Source: Lachnospiraceae bacterium | Lineage (GTDB): Bacteria > Bacillota > Clostridia > Lachnospirales > Lachnospiraceae | Assembly: GCA_017446125.1 (NCBI GenBank) | Contig: JAFSRL010000038.1 | Span: forward strand, 1 to 11,373 | DNA length: 11,373 bases | Direction: 5' to 3' | Part shown: piece after piece, positions 1 to 6,608 of the stretch | How the letters are laid out: the number at the start of each line of letters is the position of its first letter | Numbering within the stretch: position 1 is the first letter of the stretch | The notes under the pieces: generated by a model | The model's input: only the letters and a program-made list of their open reading frames with translations | The model's database searches: none | Told to the model about the DNA's origin: nothing | Translations under genes and position numbers: made by a program

Positions 1-766
1 CCATGCGCATCTTTTCCTCGTCGAGGATGTAGAAGTTCTTCAAGCGTACATAGTCTTCCTCATTGAAGAAGCGCTCTCTTTGGACGCGTGTCATGTAAAG
101 GAGATCTAAGTCTTCCATGACCTCCTCCAGGCGGATGACCTCTTTGTACGAGATGCCCTTTTGGTTTAACATCTCCGTGACATAATCCGGCACCTTTAAT
201 TCCGGCGGGGAGACAAAGACGAATTTGATTCCCTCATACCGCACCAGCGCGTTGATCAACGAGTGAACGGTACGTCCAAACTTCAAGTCACCGCACAGCC
301 CGATTGTAAAGCCCTCCAGCTTTCCGTACAACGACCGGATTGTGAGCAGGTCCGTTAAGGTCTGCGTCGGATGCTCGTGACCGCCGTCGCCGGCATTGAT
401 TACCGGAATGTCGGAAAAAGAAGCCGCCACCATGGGAGCGCCTTCCTTGGGGTGTCGCATCGCGGCGATGTCCGCAAAGCACTGCACCGTGCGGATGGTG
501 TCCGCGACGGATTCGCCTTTTGCGGCGGAAGAGTTCGTGGCATCCGCAAAACCCAAAACTTTACCGCCTAAGCGGAGCATGGCGGATTCAAACGAGAGTC
601 TGGTTCTGGTGGATGGTTCATAGAAGAGTGTTGCGAGGATCTTGCCGTCACATTTGTGAGAATAGGCTGCGCGATCGCGCTCGATGCTGCCGGCAAGATT
701 AAAGAGTGTTTCGAGTTCGCCCACGGTAAAATCAAGCGGACTCATCAGGTGTCGTACAGTTCCCAT
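1..766 (-). CDS. pyrB: Aspartate carbamoyltransferase catalytic chain, 3' end outside window
   Basis: Catalyses carbamoyl phosphate + L-aspartate to N-carbamoyl-L-aspartate, the committed step of cytosolic de novo pyrimidine synthesis. The 255 visible residues carry the family landmarks: the carbamoyl-phosphate motif S52-T-R-T-R56 within FYEPSTRTRLSFE, the 80s-loop lysine K83 (SSAAKGES), R104-H-P, H132-P-T-Q, GRTVHS around residue 165 and TRVQRERF near residue 230. Compared with the roughly 310-residue E. coli chain, about 50-55 C-terminal residues, including the usual HPLPR region, lie beyond the left edge. The start at 766 is chosen because AGGAGG (complement of 771-776) sits 4 nt upstream; the in-frame Met8 has no such site. 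It lies 25 nt downstream of the propeller gene on the same strand, so the two are probably co-transcribed. I see no PyrR-type attenuator in front. Identity is secure; whether pyrI follows cannot be seen. Confidence 0.97.
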   Translation of the reverse strand, partial: MGTVRHLMSPLDFTVGELETLFNLAGSIERDRAAYSHKCDGKILATLFYEPSTRTRLSFESAMLRLGGKVLGFADATNSSAAKGESVADTIRTVQCFADIAAMRHPKEGAPMVAASFSDIPVINAGDGGHEHPTQTLTDLLTIRSLYGKLEGFTIGLCGDLKFGRTVHSLINALVRYEGIKFVFVSPPELKVPDYVTEMLNQKGISYKEVIRLEEVMEDLDLLYMTRVQRERFFNEEDYVRLKNFYILDEEKMRM

Positions 767-791
767 ACTTCCTCCTAAACTACGTTGACAG

Positions 792-1802
792 TTACTCCGT
801 TTCCGGCACAAAGGCTGAAACCGCACCGCCCCCGACAGGGATGTGGTAGGTGGTGTAATCGTCGCCGTACGGTTTGAAATATACATAACGGCTCGTCACG
901 TTGATGCTGTGGAAGATGCCGTTCATTAAAACGATGTTTTCGCTTCCGTCCGTACGCATCCGCTTTAAGGCGTTTGCCTGCGCGGAAGCGTAATAAATGT
1001 AAGGACCGCTGACATTAAAGGTATCGACAAAGTCCGTCGTCAACACCTGCGACACCAAGGTGGTCAGGTTCACGGAGCATAAGCTGTATCCGTTTTCCGC
1101 ATCGAGATAATAGATGGTGTCCCCCACAAGCTGCGGGTAGGCGAAGTTTCCGGCATAGACCTGCCGGACCATGTTGTTGTTTGCGGTATCCATCGCAAAG
1201 ATGGCATGCGAGGAATCCACACCCGCGTAATAAAGCGAGCCGTTCACATAGCAGGAAGGATTGATCATGCCGCGCGCAACGACCTCGTTTTCCTCACGGT
1301 CAATCCGCATCTTCCAAAGGTCGCCGCCGTTGCCGTTGGGTGCCATGTAGTAAAGATAGCTGCCGCCCAAGCACAACTGACGAAGTCCCACACGCAGAAG
1401 GTTCTTCTGCTGCTTGCCGTCTAGCCTTGAGCGGTAGATGCCGTATTCCCTTGCCGCGGTTTCGACGCCGCTGGTCGCCTTCGTGTGGGAGGGGTCTAAG
1501 TAATAGTAAAGATAATCGCCGCCGGCGTTGATGTTCGAAGCGCCCATGCGGGTTAACTTTTTGTATTCGGTTTCATCCGGATTCATGGAGTAGAGACAGT
1601 TGTTGTCTGCGGGATTCGCAAAATACACCACGCCGTCCGACTCGCAGAAGTAGCCGTTGTTGTACAAATTCCCAGGGGTGTTACCGACCGTATAAATTTC
1701 GTTCATGGGAATCCGGCGGGAGCGGAAGGAGAAAAAGACAGCGACACCGGCGATGACAGCCAGTACGAAGAAGATGATCAAAAAAATCACTCTGTTTCGC
1801 AT
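792..1802 (-). CDS. Membrane-anchored beta-propeller protein (DUF5050-like), function unknown
   Basis: A 336-residue protein. The N-terminus (residues about 5-26, after M-R-N-R) is a strongly hydrophobic segment followed by basic residues, fitting an uncleaved signal anchor with the rest outside the membrane; no lipobox cysteine is seen. The remainder holds seven recurrences of an aromatic strand of the type xx(V/I/L)YY, anchored near Y60, Y99, Y151, Y191, Y231, Y270 and Y308. They are spaced about 38-52 residues apart, and each is followed by a short Leu/Met strand and a D-G or D-x-T turn. This matches the LRP-like propeller repeats of DUF5050 proteins common in Clostridia, from memory of the family. 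A seven-bladed extracytoplasmic propeller that binds a protein or glycan is inferred; no enzymatic residues are recognisable. The start at 1802 has GGAGGG (complement of 1806-1811) just upstream and a TATAAT promoter further up. Co-transcription with pyrB is likely from the 25-nt gap. Confidence 0.8.
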   Translation of the reverse strand: MRNRVIFLIIFFVLAVIAGVAVFFSFRSRRIPMNEIYTVGNTPGNLYNNGYFCESDGVVYFANPADNNCLYSMNPDETEYKKLTRMGASNINAGGDYLYYYLDPSHTKATSGVETAAREYGIYRSRLDGKQQKNLLRVGLRQLCLGGSYLYYMAPNGNGGDLWKMRIDREENEVVARGMINPSCYVNGSLYYAGVDSSHAIFAMDTANNNMVRQVYAGNFAYPQLVGDTIYYLDAENGYSLCSVNLTTLVSQVLTTDFVDTFNVSGPYIYYASAQANALKRMRTDGSENIVLMNGIFHSINVTSRYVYFKPYGDDYTTYHIPVGGGAVSAFVPETE

Positions 1803-1831
1803 AGTCCCTCCAAAGTCCTTGCTTTATCTTC

Positions 1832-1861
1832 ATTATACATGAAGTCGCTTCAGATTGCCAA
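1832..1861 (-). promoter_or_regulatory. Sigma-A-type promoter for propeller gene/pyrB
   Basis: Read on the minus strand, TTGGCA (1861-1856; 5 of 6 to consensus) is separated by 18 nt from a perfect TATAAT (1837-1832). Transcription would start near 1825, giving a leader of roughly 23 nt that contains the GGAGGG ribosome binding site. Its -35 box overlaps that of the divergent promoter by 5 bp. Confidence 0.7.
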
Positions 1862-1884
1862 CCTTGCTTCCTTTTTGGTAAACT
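1855..1884 (+). promoter_or_regulatory. Candidate promoter for DUF815 ATPase operon, possibly leaderless
   Basis: TTGCCA (1855-1860; 5 of 6 to consensus), an 18-nt spacer, then TAAACT (1879-1884; 4 of 6). The ATG at 1891 lies 7 nt beyond the -10 box, where transcription would be expected to begin, and no Shine-Dalgarno sequence precedes it. This suggests that the mRNA begins at or within a base or two of the start codon. The -10 match is modest, so this is an inference. Confidence 0.5.
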
Positions 1885-1890
1885 ATACGC

Positions 1891-3081
1891 ATGATACTGT
1901 TTCAGGAATTTCCGAACGAAATAAATGATGACGTTATCCGCAACCTGATTGCGATGTCCGCGCAGGACGCTTTTTCCGGCAACCTCTGGCAGGTGTACCT
2001 AACCCTGTTGCTGGTCAACGATGAAAACGCGTTTACGCTGCTTGCGGAGCGCACCGGTATCTGTGAGGGCGGCATATACCAGGCGGCGTTACAGGATTTG
2101 AATGAGTTCCACATCGCCTTCCAGAAGGACATCAAGGCATTTCCCTTAATCGAGCACTACGAGGCAATCGCGCATAAGCCGGAAAACTACTCGACCTTTA
2201 TCCGCGACCGCATTCAGGAGCTTGCAACTGCTTTGGCGTGCGCCGAAGATACAGAAACAATGTTAAACACCTTATGCGCCTTTTATAAGAACTACGGCGT
2301 CGGAACACTGGGGCTGCACAAGGCGTTTCGCATCGAAGGCGGTTACGAAAAAAAGGAGCGCGTGCGAATCGCGCCCGTGCGCAACATCCGCCACGTGAGC
2401 TTAGACGACCTTGTCGGGTATGAGATTGCAAAGGAAGAGCTGTTGCGCAACACGCAGGCATTCGTCGAGGGACGAAAAGCAAACAACTGCTTACTCTACG
2501 GGGACGTCGGAACCGGCAAGTCCACAAGCATCAAGGCAATCGCGAATCAATTCTATCAGGACGGTCTGCGCATCATCGAGGTCTACAAGCATCAGTTCCG
2601 TGACATCCATGATGTAATTGGTGAAATCAAAAACCGCAACTACAAATTCATTCTTTATATGGATGACTTGAGCTTCGAGGATTTTGAAACGGAGTACAAG
2701 TACTTAAAGGCGGTCATCGAGGGCGGTTTGGAAAAGCGACCGGAGAACGTGTTGATTTATGCGACAAGTAATCGCCGCCATCTGGTGAAGGAGAAGTTCT
2801 CTGACAAGGCATCGCTTGACGAGGACGATATCCGCCACTCCGATACGGTGCAGGAGAAGCTTTCTTTGGCGCACCGCTTCGGGGTCGCAATCTATTTCGG
2901 CCCGCCCACCAGAAAGGACTTTAATCAAATTGTGACAACGCTTGCGGACAGAAACGGCATCACGCTGCCGAAGGAGGAGCTCATCGCGGAGGCGACGAAG
3001 TGGGAGATTGCGCACGGGGGACTTTCCGGAAGGTGCGCACAGCAGTTTATCGATTACTTAAAGGGGGAGGAAGGAACATGA
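1891..3081 (+). CDS. AAA+ family ATP-binding protein, DUF815
   Basis: A 396-residue cytosolic P-loop ATPase of the DUF815 type; the family's biochemical role is not established. The ATPase core shows Walker A G204-DVGTGK-S-T (204-212), a Walker B strand with Asp-Asp at about 254-260 (ILYMDDLSFE), a sensor-1-like Asn in YATSNRRH (N294), an Arg in the EKLSLAHRFG region (R329) that could act as an arginine finger, and a C-terminal SGRCAQQFIDYL segment typical of the family. Residues 1-165 form an alpha-helical N-terminal region without recognised motifs. The ATG at 1891 has no ribosome binding site; the in-frame TTG at 1864 is followed by a stop, and Met22 also lacks a site, so 1891 is kept and a leaderless message is suspected. 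The gene overlaps maf by 4 nt (ATGA), indicating translational coupling. Family assignment is fairly sure; function is open. Confidence 0.88.
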   Translation: MILFQEFPNEINDDVIRNLIAMSAQDAFSGNLWQVYLTLLLVNDENAFTLLAERTGICEGGIYQAALQDLNEFHIAFQKDIKAFPLIEHYEAIAHKPENYSTFIRDRIQELATALACAEDTETMLNTLCAFYKNYGVGTLGLHKAFRIEGGYEKKERVRIAPVRNIRHVSLDDLVGYEIAKEELLRNTQAFVEGRKANNCLLYGDVGTGKSTSIKAIANQFYQDGLRIIEVYKHQFRDIHDVIGEIKNRNYKFILYMDDLSFEDFETEYKYLKAVIEGGLEKRPENVLIYATSNRRHLVKEKFSDKASLDEDDIRHSDTVQEKLSLAHRFGVAIYFGPPTRKDFNQIVTTLADRNGITLPKEELIAEATKWEIAHGGLSGRCAQQFIDYLKGEEGT

Positions 3082-3698
3082 CATCATTGTTTCTTGCAAG
3101 CGCGTCGCCCAGGCGGCGCGAACTTATGAGCATGGCGGGCTACGAGTTCACCGTTTTGCCCGCGGTCGCGGAAGAGCATTCGGATAAGACGACACCGGAG
3201 GAGATCGTCAAAGACCTCTCCGTGAAGAAGGCGGAGGAGGTGTACAACAATCTAAGCGGCGGCACTTCTTCCATCACAAAGTTTCTGGATTACAACAAGG
3301 ATGATTACGCGATTCTTTCCGCGGATACGGTCGTTGCGTTTGAAGGGCGTATTCTCGGCAAGCCCGCGGATGAGGCGGACGCGAAGCAGATGCTAATGTC
3401 GCTGCAAGGGAAAACGCACAAGGTCTATACCGGCGTGACGCTCGTGCGTGTGCAGGCGGGAATGGAACCAAAGGGCATTACGTTTTTCGAGGAAACGGAC
3501 GTCACATTTTATCCGCTCACCGAAGAAGAGATCGACGCGTACATCGCGACGAAGGAACCGATGGATAAGGCAGGCGCCTACGCAATTCAGGGACGCTTTG
3601 CCATCTATGTCAAGGAGCTTAAGGGCGACTACTATAATGTTATGGGGTTGCCCATCGCAAGAGTGCATCACGAGTACATGAGACTGTTAGAGGCCTGA
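3078..3698 (+). CDS. maf: Maf family nucleotide pyrophosphatase (dTTP/UTP-type)
   Basis: Maf proteins hydrolyse non-canonical or house-keeping nucleoside triphosphates (dTTP, UTP, modified pyrimidines) to the monophosphate plus pyrophosphate and have been linked to septation control. The 206-residue product shows the full signature: N-terminal LASASPRRREL (6-16), SADTVV with the catalytic Asp (D83), GKPADEADAKQML (95-107), THKVYTGV (113-120) and the C-terminal stretch AGAYAIQGRFAIYV followed by YYNVMGLPI. A slightly longer loop (residues 59-77, Gly/Ser/Asp-rich) precedes SADTVV. The start is set at 3078 because GGGGGAGG (3063-3070) lies 7 nt upstream and the LASASPRR motif then falls at the true N-terminus; an open frame from 3000 only adds residues inside the preceding gene. 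It overlaps that gene by 4 nt. Substrate preference within the family cannot be fixed from sequence alone. Confidence 0.96.
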   Translation: MTSLFLASASPRRRELMSMAGYEFTVLPAVAEEHSDKTTPEEIVKDLSVKKAEEVYNNLSGGTSSITKFLDYNKDDYAILSADTVVAFEGRILGKPADEADAKQMLMSLQGKTHKVYTGVTLVRVQAGMEPKGITFFEETDVTFYPLTEEEIDAYIATKEPMDKAGAYAIQGRFAIYVKELKGDYYNVMGLPIARVHHEYMRLLEA

Positions 3699-3724
3699 AG
3701 TTTTTTAAGAACGGAGGACAAACC

Positions 3725-3979
3725 ATGCAGGAGTACGACGACGCGGTATTGCAGTGTTTTTTGAAGCATCAGTTGCAGCTCTTTCCGGAGGCGGTTGCAG
3801 AAACCGCGGAAGAAGCGGAGGGGTTTTTGACCGACTGCCTTGCGGTGGTGGTGGAATCCGCCAAAGAGGTGGAGGAATTCTTTGAGGAAGAAGGCATCGA
3901 CATTGGGGACGGGAACCTCTTGGAGGCAGCCGAAGTGTTTGAGGTCGGTGACGGAAGATATTTAATAGTAGAAAGCTAG
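3725..3979 (+). CDS. Small, highly acidic protein of unknown function
   Basis: An 84-residue protein preceded by a good ribosome binding site (GGAGG, 3713-3717, 7 nt before the ATG). It contains 23 Asp/Glu against 3 Lys/Arg, so it should be strongly negatively charged. It looks like two or three amphipathic helices (residues 3-20, 24-56) followed by a short strand-forming end (RYLIVES), and has cysteines at 11 and 38. There is no signal peptide or membrane segment, so it is presumably cytosolic. Similar short proteins in Lachnospiraceae are sometimes labelled glyoxalase, as far as I recall, but no metal-binding or catalytic pattern of that fold is visible, so I do not adopt that name. It lies 26 nt after maf and 12 nt before the ABC-F gene, inside the same run. 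Real gene likely; function unknown. Confidence 0.8.
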   Translation: MQEYDDAVLQCFLKHQLQLFPEAVAETAEEAEGFLTDCLAVVVESAKEVEEFFEEEGIDIGDGNLLEAAEVFEVGDGRYLIVES

Positions 3980-3991
3980 GAGACAAGGGAA

Positions 3992-5632
3992 ATGATTTCA
4001 GCAAACAATGTCACATTGCGCGTGGGCAAGCGCGCGCTCTTTGAAGATGTCAACATTAAGTTCACGGAAGGGAACTGTTACGGCATCATCGGCGCGAACG
4101 GCGCGGGAAAGTCCACGTTCTTAAAGGTCTTAACGGGCGAGCGCGAGACGACGAGCGGGGAGGTGGTGATTACCCCGGGCGAGCGTCTTTCCTTCCTCGA
4201 GCAGGATCAGAACAAGTACGATGAGTTGATGGTGCGCGACACCGTGATTATGGGCAACGCGCGTCTTTATGAGGTGATGAAGGAGAAGGAAGCCATCTAT
4301 ATGAAGGAGGACTTCTCGGACGAGGACGGTATCCGTGCGGCGGAGTTGGAGGGCGAGTTTGCGGAGATGAACGGCTATGAGGCGGAGTCTGACGCGGATG
4401 CGCTTTTGAACGGGCTGGGTGTCGACGAGGACTATCACGAAAAGCTCATGAAGGATTTGCCGGGTACGTTGAAGGTTAAGGTGTTACTCGCCCGCGCACT
4501 CTTCGGCAATCCCGACATCTTACTCATGGACGAGCCCACAAACCATCTCGACATGGATGCGATTGCATGGCTCGAGGACTTCCTCATTGATTTTGAAAAC
4601 ACGGTCATCGTGGTCAGCCACGACCGGTACTTTTTGAACAAGGTCTGTACGCACATTGCGGACATCAATTACTCGAAGATCACGCTGTACGCCGGCAATT
4701 ATGATTTCTGGTACGAATCGAGCCAGTTGATGATCCGGCAGATGAAGGAAGCGAACAAGAAGAAGGAAGAACAGATCAAGGAGTTGAAGGAGTTCATCGC
4801 ACGCTTTTCTGCGAACGCATCAAAGTCGAAGCAGGCGACGAGCCGCAAGCGTGCTTTGGAAAAGATTGAGCTGGAAACCTTGAAGCCTTCTTCCAGAAAG
4901 TATCCTTACATTGACTTCCGTCCCGACCGCGAAATCGGGAACGAGGTGTTGACGGTCGAGGGAATCTCGAAGACGATTGACGGCGTGAAGGTGCTCGATA
5001 ACATTTCCTTTGTCGTGCAGCACGATGACAAGATCGCCTTTGTGGGCGGCAATGAATTTGCGAAATCGACGCTCTTCCAGATTCTGATGGGAGAGATGGA
5101 CGCGGACGAGGGCACTTACAAGTGGGGCGTTACGACCTCGCAGGCGTACTTCCCCAAGGACGGCGGAAAAGAGTTCGAGGGCGATTTGACGATTGCGGAA
5201 TGGCTCACCGGTTATTCGGAGAACAAGGACGCGACCTATGTACGCGGCTTCTTGGGACGCATGCTCTTTGCCGGAGAAGACGGTGTCAAACGCTTGAAGG
5301 TGCTCTCCGGCGGAGAGAAGGTGCGCTGCATGCTCGCGCGCATGATGATTTCCGGCGCGAATGTGTTGATTTTTGACGAGCCCACCAACCATCTGGATAT
5401 GGAGGCAATCTCTTCCTTAAACGACGGCATGATTAAGTTCAAGGGCGTGGAGCTGTTTGCCTGCCGCGACCATCAGGTGGTGCAGACAACGGCAAACCGG
5501 ATCATTGAGTTGATGCCGGACGGGACGATGATTGATAAGCGGACCACGTACGATGAATACCTTGCCGCGGATGCGGGCGCGAGAAAGCGTACCGTCTATG
5601 TGGCGATTGAAAAGGACGACGTGACCGAATGA
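3992..5632 (+). CDS. ABC-F family ATPase (YkpA/YbiT-like)
   Basis: A 546-residue soluble protein with two ATP-binding cassettes and no membrane domain, as in ABC-F proteins that act on the ribosome. Cassette 1: Walker A G34-ANGAGK-S-T (34-42), Walker B ILLMDEP (176-182), H-loop SHDR (209-212), but its signature position reads DLPGTLKVK (155-163) in place of LSGGE. The charged linker at about 250-300 (KEANKKKEEQ, SKSKQATSRKRALEK) is the interdomain ABC-F linker. Cassette 2: degenerate Walker A GGNEFAKST (352-360), intact signature LSGGEKVR (438-445), Walker B VLIFDEP (458-464) and an H-loop reading CRDH (491-494), with Arg for His. From memory, B. subtilis YkpA has much the same length and linker and also a non-canonical second Walker A, so this is a family pattern rather than decay. 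SD-like AGGAGA (3978-3983) overlaps the upstream stop. Its own stop overlaps the next start (ATGA). A housekeeping ribosome-associated role is more likely than antibiotic resistance. Confidence 0.93.
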   Translation: MISANNVTLRVGKRALFEDVNIKFTEGNCYGIIGANGAGKSTFLKVLTGERETTSGEVVITPGERLSFLEQDQNKYDELMVRDTVIMGNARLYEVMKEKEAIYMKEDFSDEDGIRAAELEGEFAEMNGYEAESDADALLNGLGVDEDYHEKLMKDLPGTLKVKVLLARALFGNPDILLMDEPTNHLDMDAIAWLEDFLIDFENTVIVVSHDRYFLNKVCTHIADINYSKITLYAGNYDFWYESSQLMIRQMKEANKKKEEQIKELKEFIARFSANASKSKQATSRKRALEKIELETLKPSSRKYPYIDFRPDREIGNEVLTVEGISKTIDGVKVLDNISFVVQHDDKIAFVGGNEFAKSTLFQILMGEMDADEGTYKWGVTTSQAYFPKDGGKEFEGDLTIAEWLTGYSENKDATYVRGFLGRMLFAGEDGVKRLKVLSGGEKVRCMLARMMISGANVLIFDEPTNHLDMEAISSLNDGMIKFKGVELFACRDHQVVQTTANRIIELMPDGTMIDKRTTYDEYLAADAGARKRTVYVAIEKDDVTE

Positions 5633-6513
5633 CGTTTGTGCTGATTCTTCTCGTTGCGCTTGTCGTTATTTTCGTGTTGTATCTTTTGGCAATCCTTCCC
5701 AGGATGTCGTCGAAGCCGCCGCACCGTGTGTTCACGGGTGTGTTGTTTGCGCACCGCGGCTTGTTTGACGCGTCTAAGGGAATTCCGGAAAACTCCATGG
5801 CGGCATTTAAGCTGGCGGTGGAGCACGGGTACGGCATCGAGCTCGATGTGCAGTTGACGCGCGACAAGATCCCGGTGGTCTTTCACGACTTCACCCTGAT
5901 GCGCATGGCGCGGTTTGACAAAGGACGAGAGGGTGAGGGTGCACGGGTGAACGCGGACGGCACCTTCGGCGTCGCCGGAAATGTTTCCGATTATACGTAT
6001 ACGGAGCTGTGCGCGTTTCATTTGAAGGATTCGGTTGAGAAGATTCCCCTTTTGACGGATGTTTTGAAGATGGTGCAGGGACGTGTGCCGCTCTTAGTTG
6101 AGATTAAGAGCGAGGACCGCGACATGACGGTCTGCGAGAAGACGCAGCGCATCCTGCGTGCCTACGGCGGGAATTATTGCGTGGAATCCTTCAATCCGTT
6201 TGTGCTAAATTGGTACAAAAAGCATGCGGACAAGGTCTATCGCGGGCAGCTTTCCGACGCGTTCGGGCGGGAGGATGAAAAATACAAGGGATTTCGTTAT
6301 AAAATTCTTGAAAATCTTTTGTTGAATTTTCTTTCCAAACCGGACTTTATCGCATATAATCATAAGTATGCTGACAACCTCTCAAGAGGACTGTGCTGCA
6401 ATCTGTTTCGTGCGCAGGCGGCGTACTACACGGTGAAGACGCAGGAGGAGCTGGACAGGCTTCGGCGCGGCGGGGCGATGATTATTTTCGAAGGTTTCGT
6501 TCCTGACAGATAG
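5629..6513 (+). CDS. Membrane-anchored glycerophosphodiester phosphodiesterase
   Basis: Hydrolyses glycerophosphodiesters to sn-glycerol 3-phosphate and an alcohol. The 294-residue protein begins with a hydrophobic segment (residues 2-24) that should anchor it in the membrane; which face the catalytic domain sits on is not evident. The GDPD TIM-barrel motifs follow in order: H42-R-G (AHRG), P-E54-N-S, E71-L-D73 (GIELDVQLTRD), V-F-H86-D, IPLLTDVL (139-146), LLVEIK (E158, K160) and VESFNP (185-190). The HR, ExD, His and Glu catalytic set is complete. Residues about 96-118 form a Gly/Glu-rich insertion after the FHD loop. The ATG overlaps the ABC-F stop by 4 nt, so translation is coupled and the gene closes the operon that begins at 1891. 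A dip in GC content near 6290-6370 coincides with a TATAAT sequence. Enzyme class is confident; the natural substrate (phospholipid head groups or teichoic acid) is not determined. Confidence 0.92.
   Translation: MTFVLILLVALVVIFVLYLLAILPRMSSKPPHRVFTGVLFAHRGLFDASKGIPENSMAAFKLAVEHGYGIELDVQLTRDKIPVVFHDFTLMRMARFDKGREGEGARVNADGTFGVAGNVSDYTYTELCAFHLKDSVEKIPLLTDVLKMVQGRVPLLVEIKSEDRDMTVCEKTQRILRAYGGNYCVESFNPFVLNWYKKHADKVYRGQLSDAFGREDEKYKGFRYKILENLLLNFLSKPDFIAYNHKYADNLSRGLCCNLFRAQAAYYTVKTQEELDRLRRGGAMIIFEGFVPDR
6332..6360 (+). promoter_or_regulatory. Possible promoter inside the GDPD gene, reading toward ppdK
   Basis: TTTCCA (6332-6337; 4 of 6) is followed after exactly 17 nt by a perfect TATAAT (6355-6360). 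It lies in a locally AT-rich stretch of the glycerophosphodiesterase gene. No convincing promoter is visible between 6514 and 6643, so this could supply a ppdK transcript with a leader of about 277 nt. It may equally be chance within coding sequence. Confidence 0.3.
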
Positions 6514-6516
6514 GAC

Positions 6517-6600
6517 ACCTCATCCGCCCTTCGGGCACCTTCCCCTCAAGGGGAAGGTAAAAGGTGGAAATAGCCACCGCACTTCCTCAAGGGGAAGGTA
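6517..6600. repeat. Hairpin-rich intergenic repeat (REP/MITE-like), possible terminator
   Basis: Within 84 bases there are four inverted repeats: GCCC/GGGC (6526-6529/6533-6536); a 9-bp perfect stem ACCTTCCCC/GGGGAAGGT (6537-6545/6550-6558) with loop TCAA; GGTGG/CCACC (6563-6567/6574-6578); and a weaker CTTCC/GGAAG (6582-6586/6593-6597). The 16-base string CCTCAAGGGGAAGGTA occurs twice (6544-6559 and 6585-6600), so the second hairpin looks like a decayed copy of the first. The sequence resembles, from memory, a CACCTTCCCCTCAAGGGG-type intergenic repeat found in many copies in gut Clostridia. It sits 3 nt after the glycerophosphodiesterase stop and may end or stabilise that transcript; there is no clear T-run for a classic terminator. 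Confidence 0.65.
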
Positions 6601-6608
6601 TGAATATG

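Noticed and set aside
371..623. Plus-strand open frames opposite pyrB
   Set aside because: The minus strand encodes clear aspartate carbamoyltransferase motifs over this whole region; the plus-strand frames have no supporting sites or families.
3000..3077. An upstream in-frame extension of maf starting at 3000
   Set aside because: The extension lies within the preceding ATPase gene and pushes the LASASPRR motif away from the N-terminus; the start at 3078 has a strong ribosome binding site.
5045..5072. The second ABC-F Walker A (GGNEFAKST) as evidence of a pseudogene
   Set aside because: The frame is intact over 546 codons, the second signature and Walker B are perfect, and the related B. 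subtilis YkpA, as I recall it, also has a non-canonical second Walker A.
4820..5392. A 190-codon open frame on the minus strand inside the ABC-F gene
   Set aside because: It lies wholly within a well-supported gene, has no ribosome binding site or recognisable domain, and long antisense frames are expected in GC-rich coding DNA.
5596..6021. A 141-codon minus-strand frame over the ABC-F/GDPD junction
   Set aside because: It is antisense to two genes with clear catalytic motifs, has no recognisable protein features, and its composition is that of a shadow frame.
6517..6600. A CRISPR array suggested by the repeated CTCAAGGGGAAGG motif
   Set aside because: There are only two copies at a 41-base period; the sequence between them is part of the hairpin structure rather than a spacer, and no cas gene is near.
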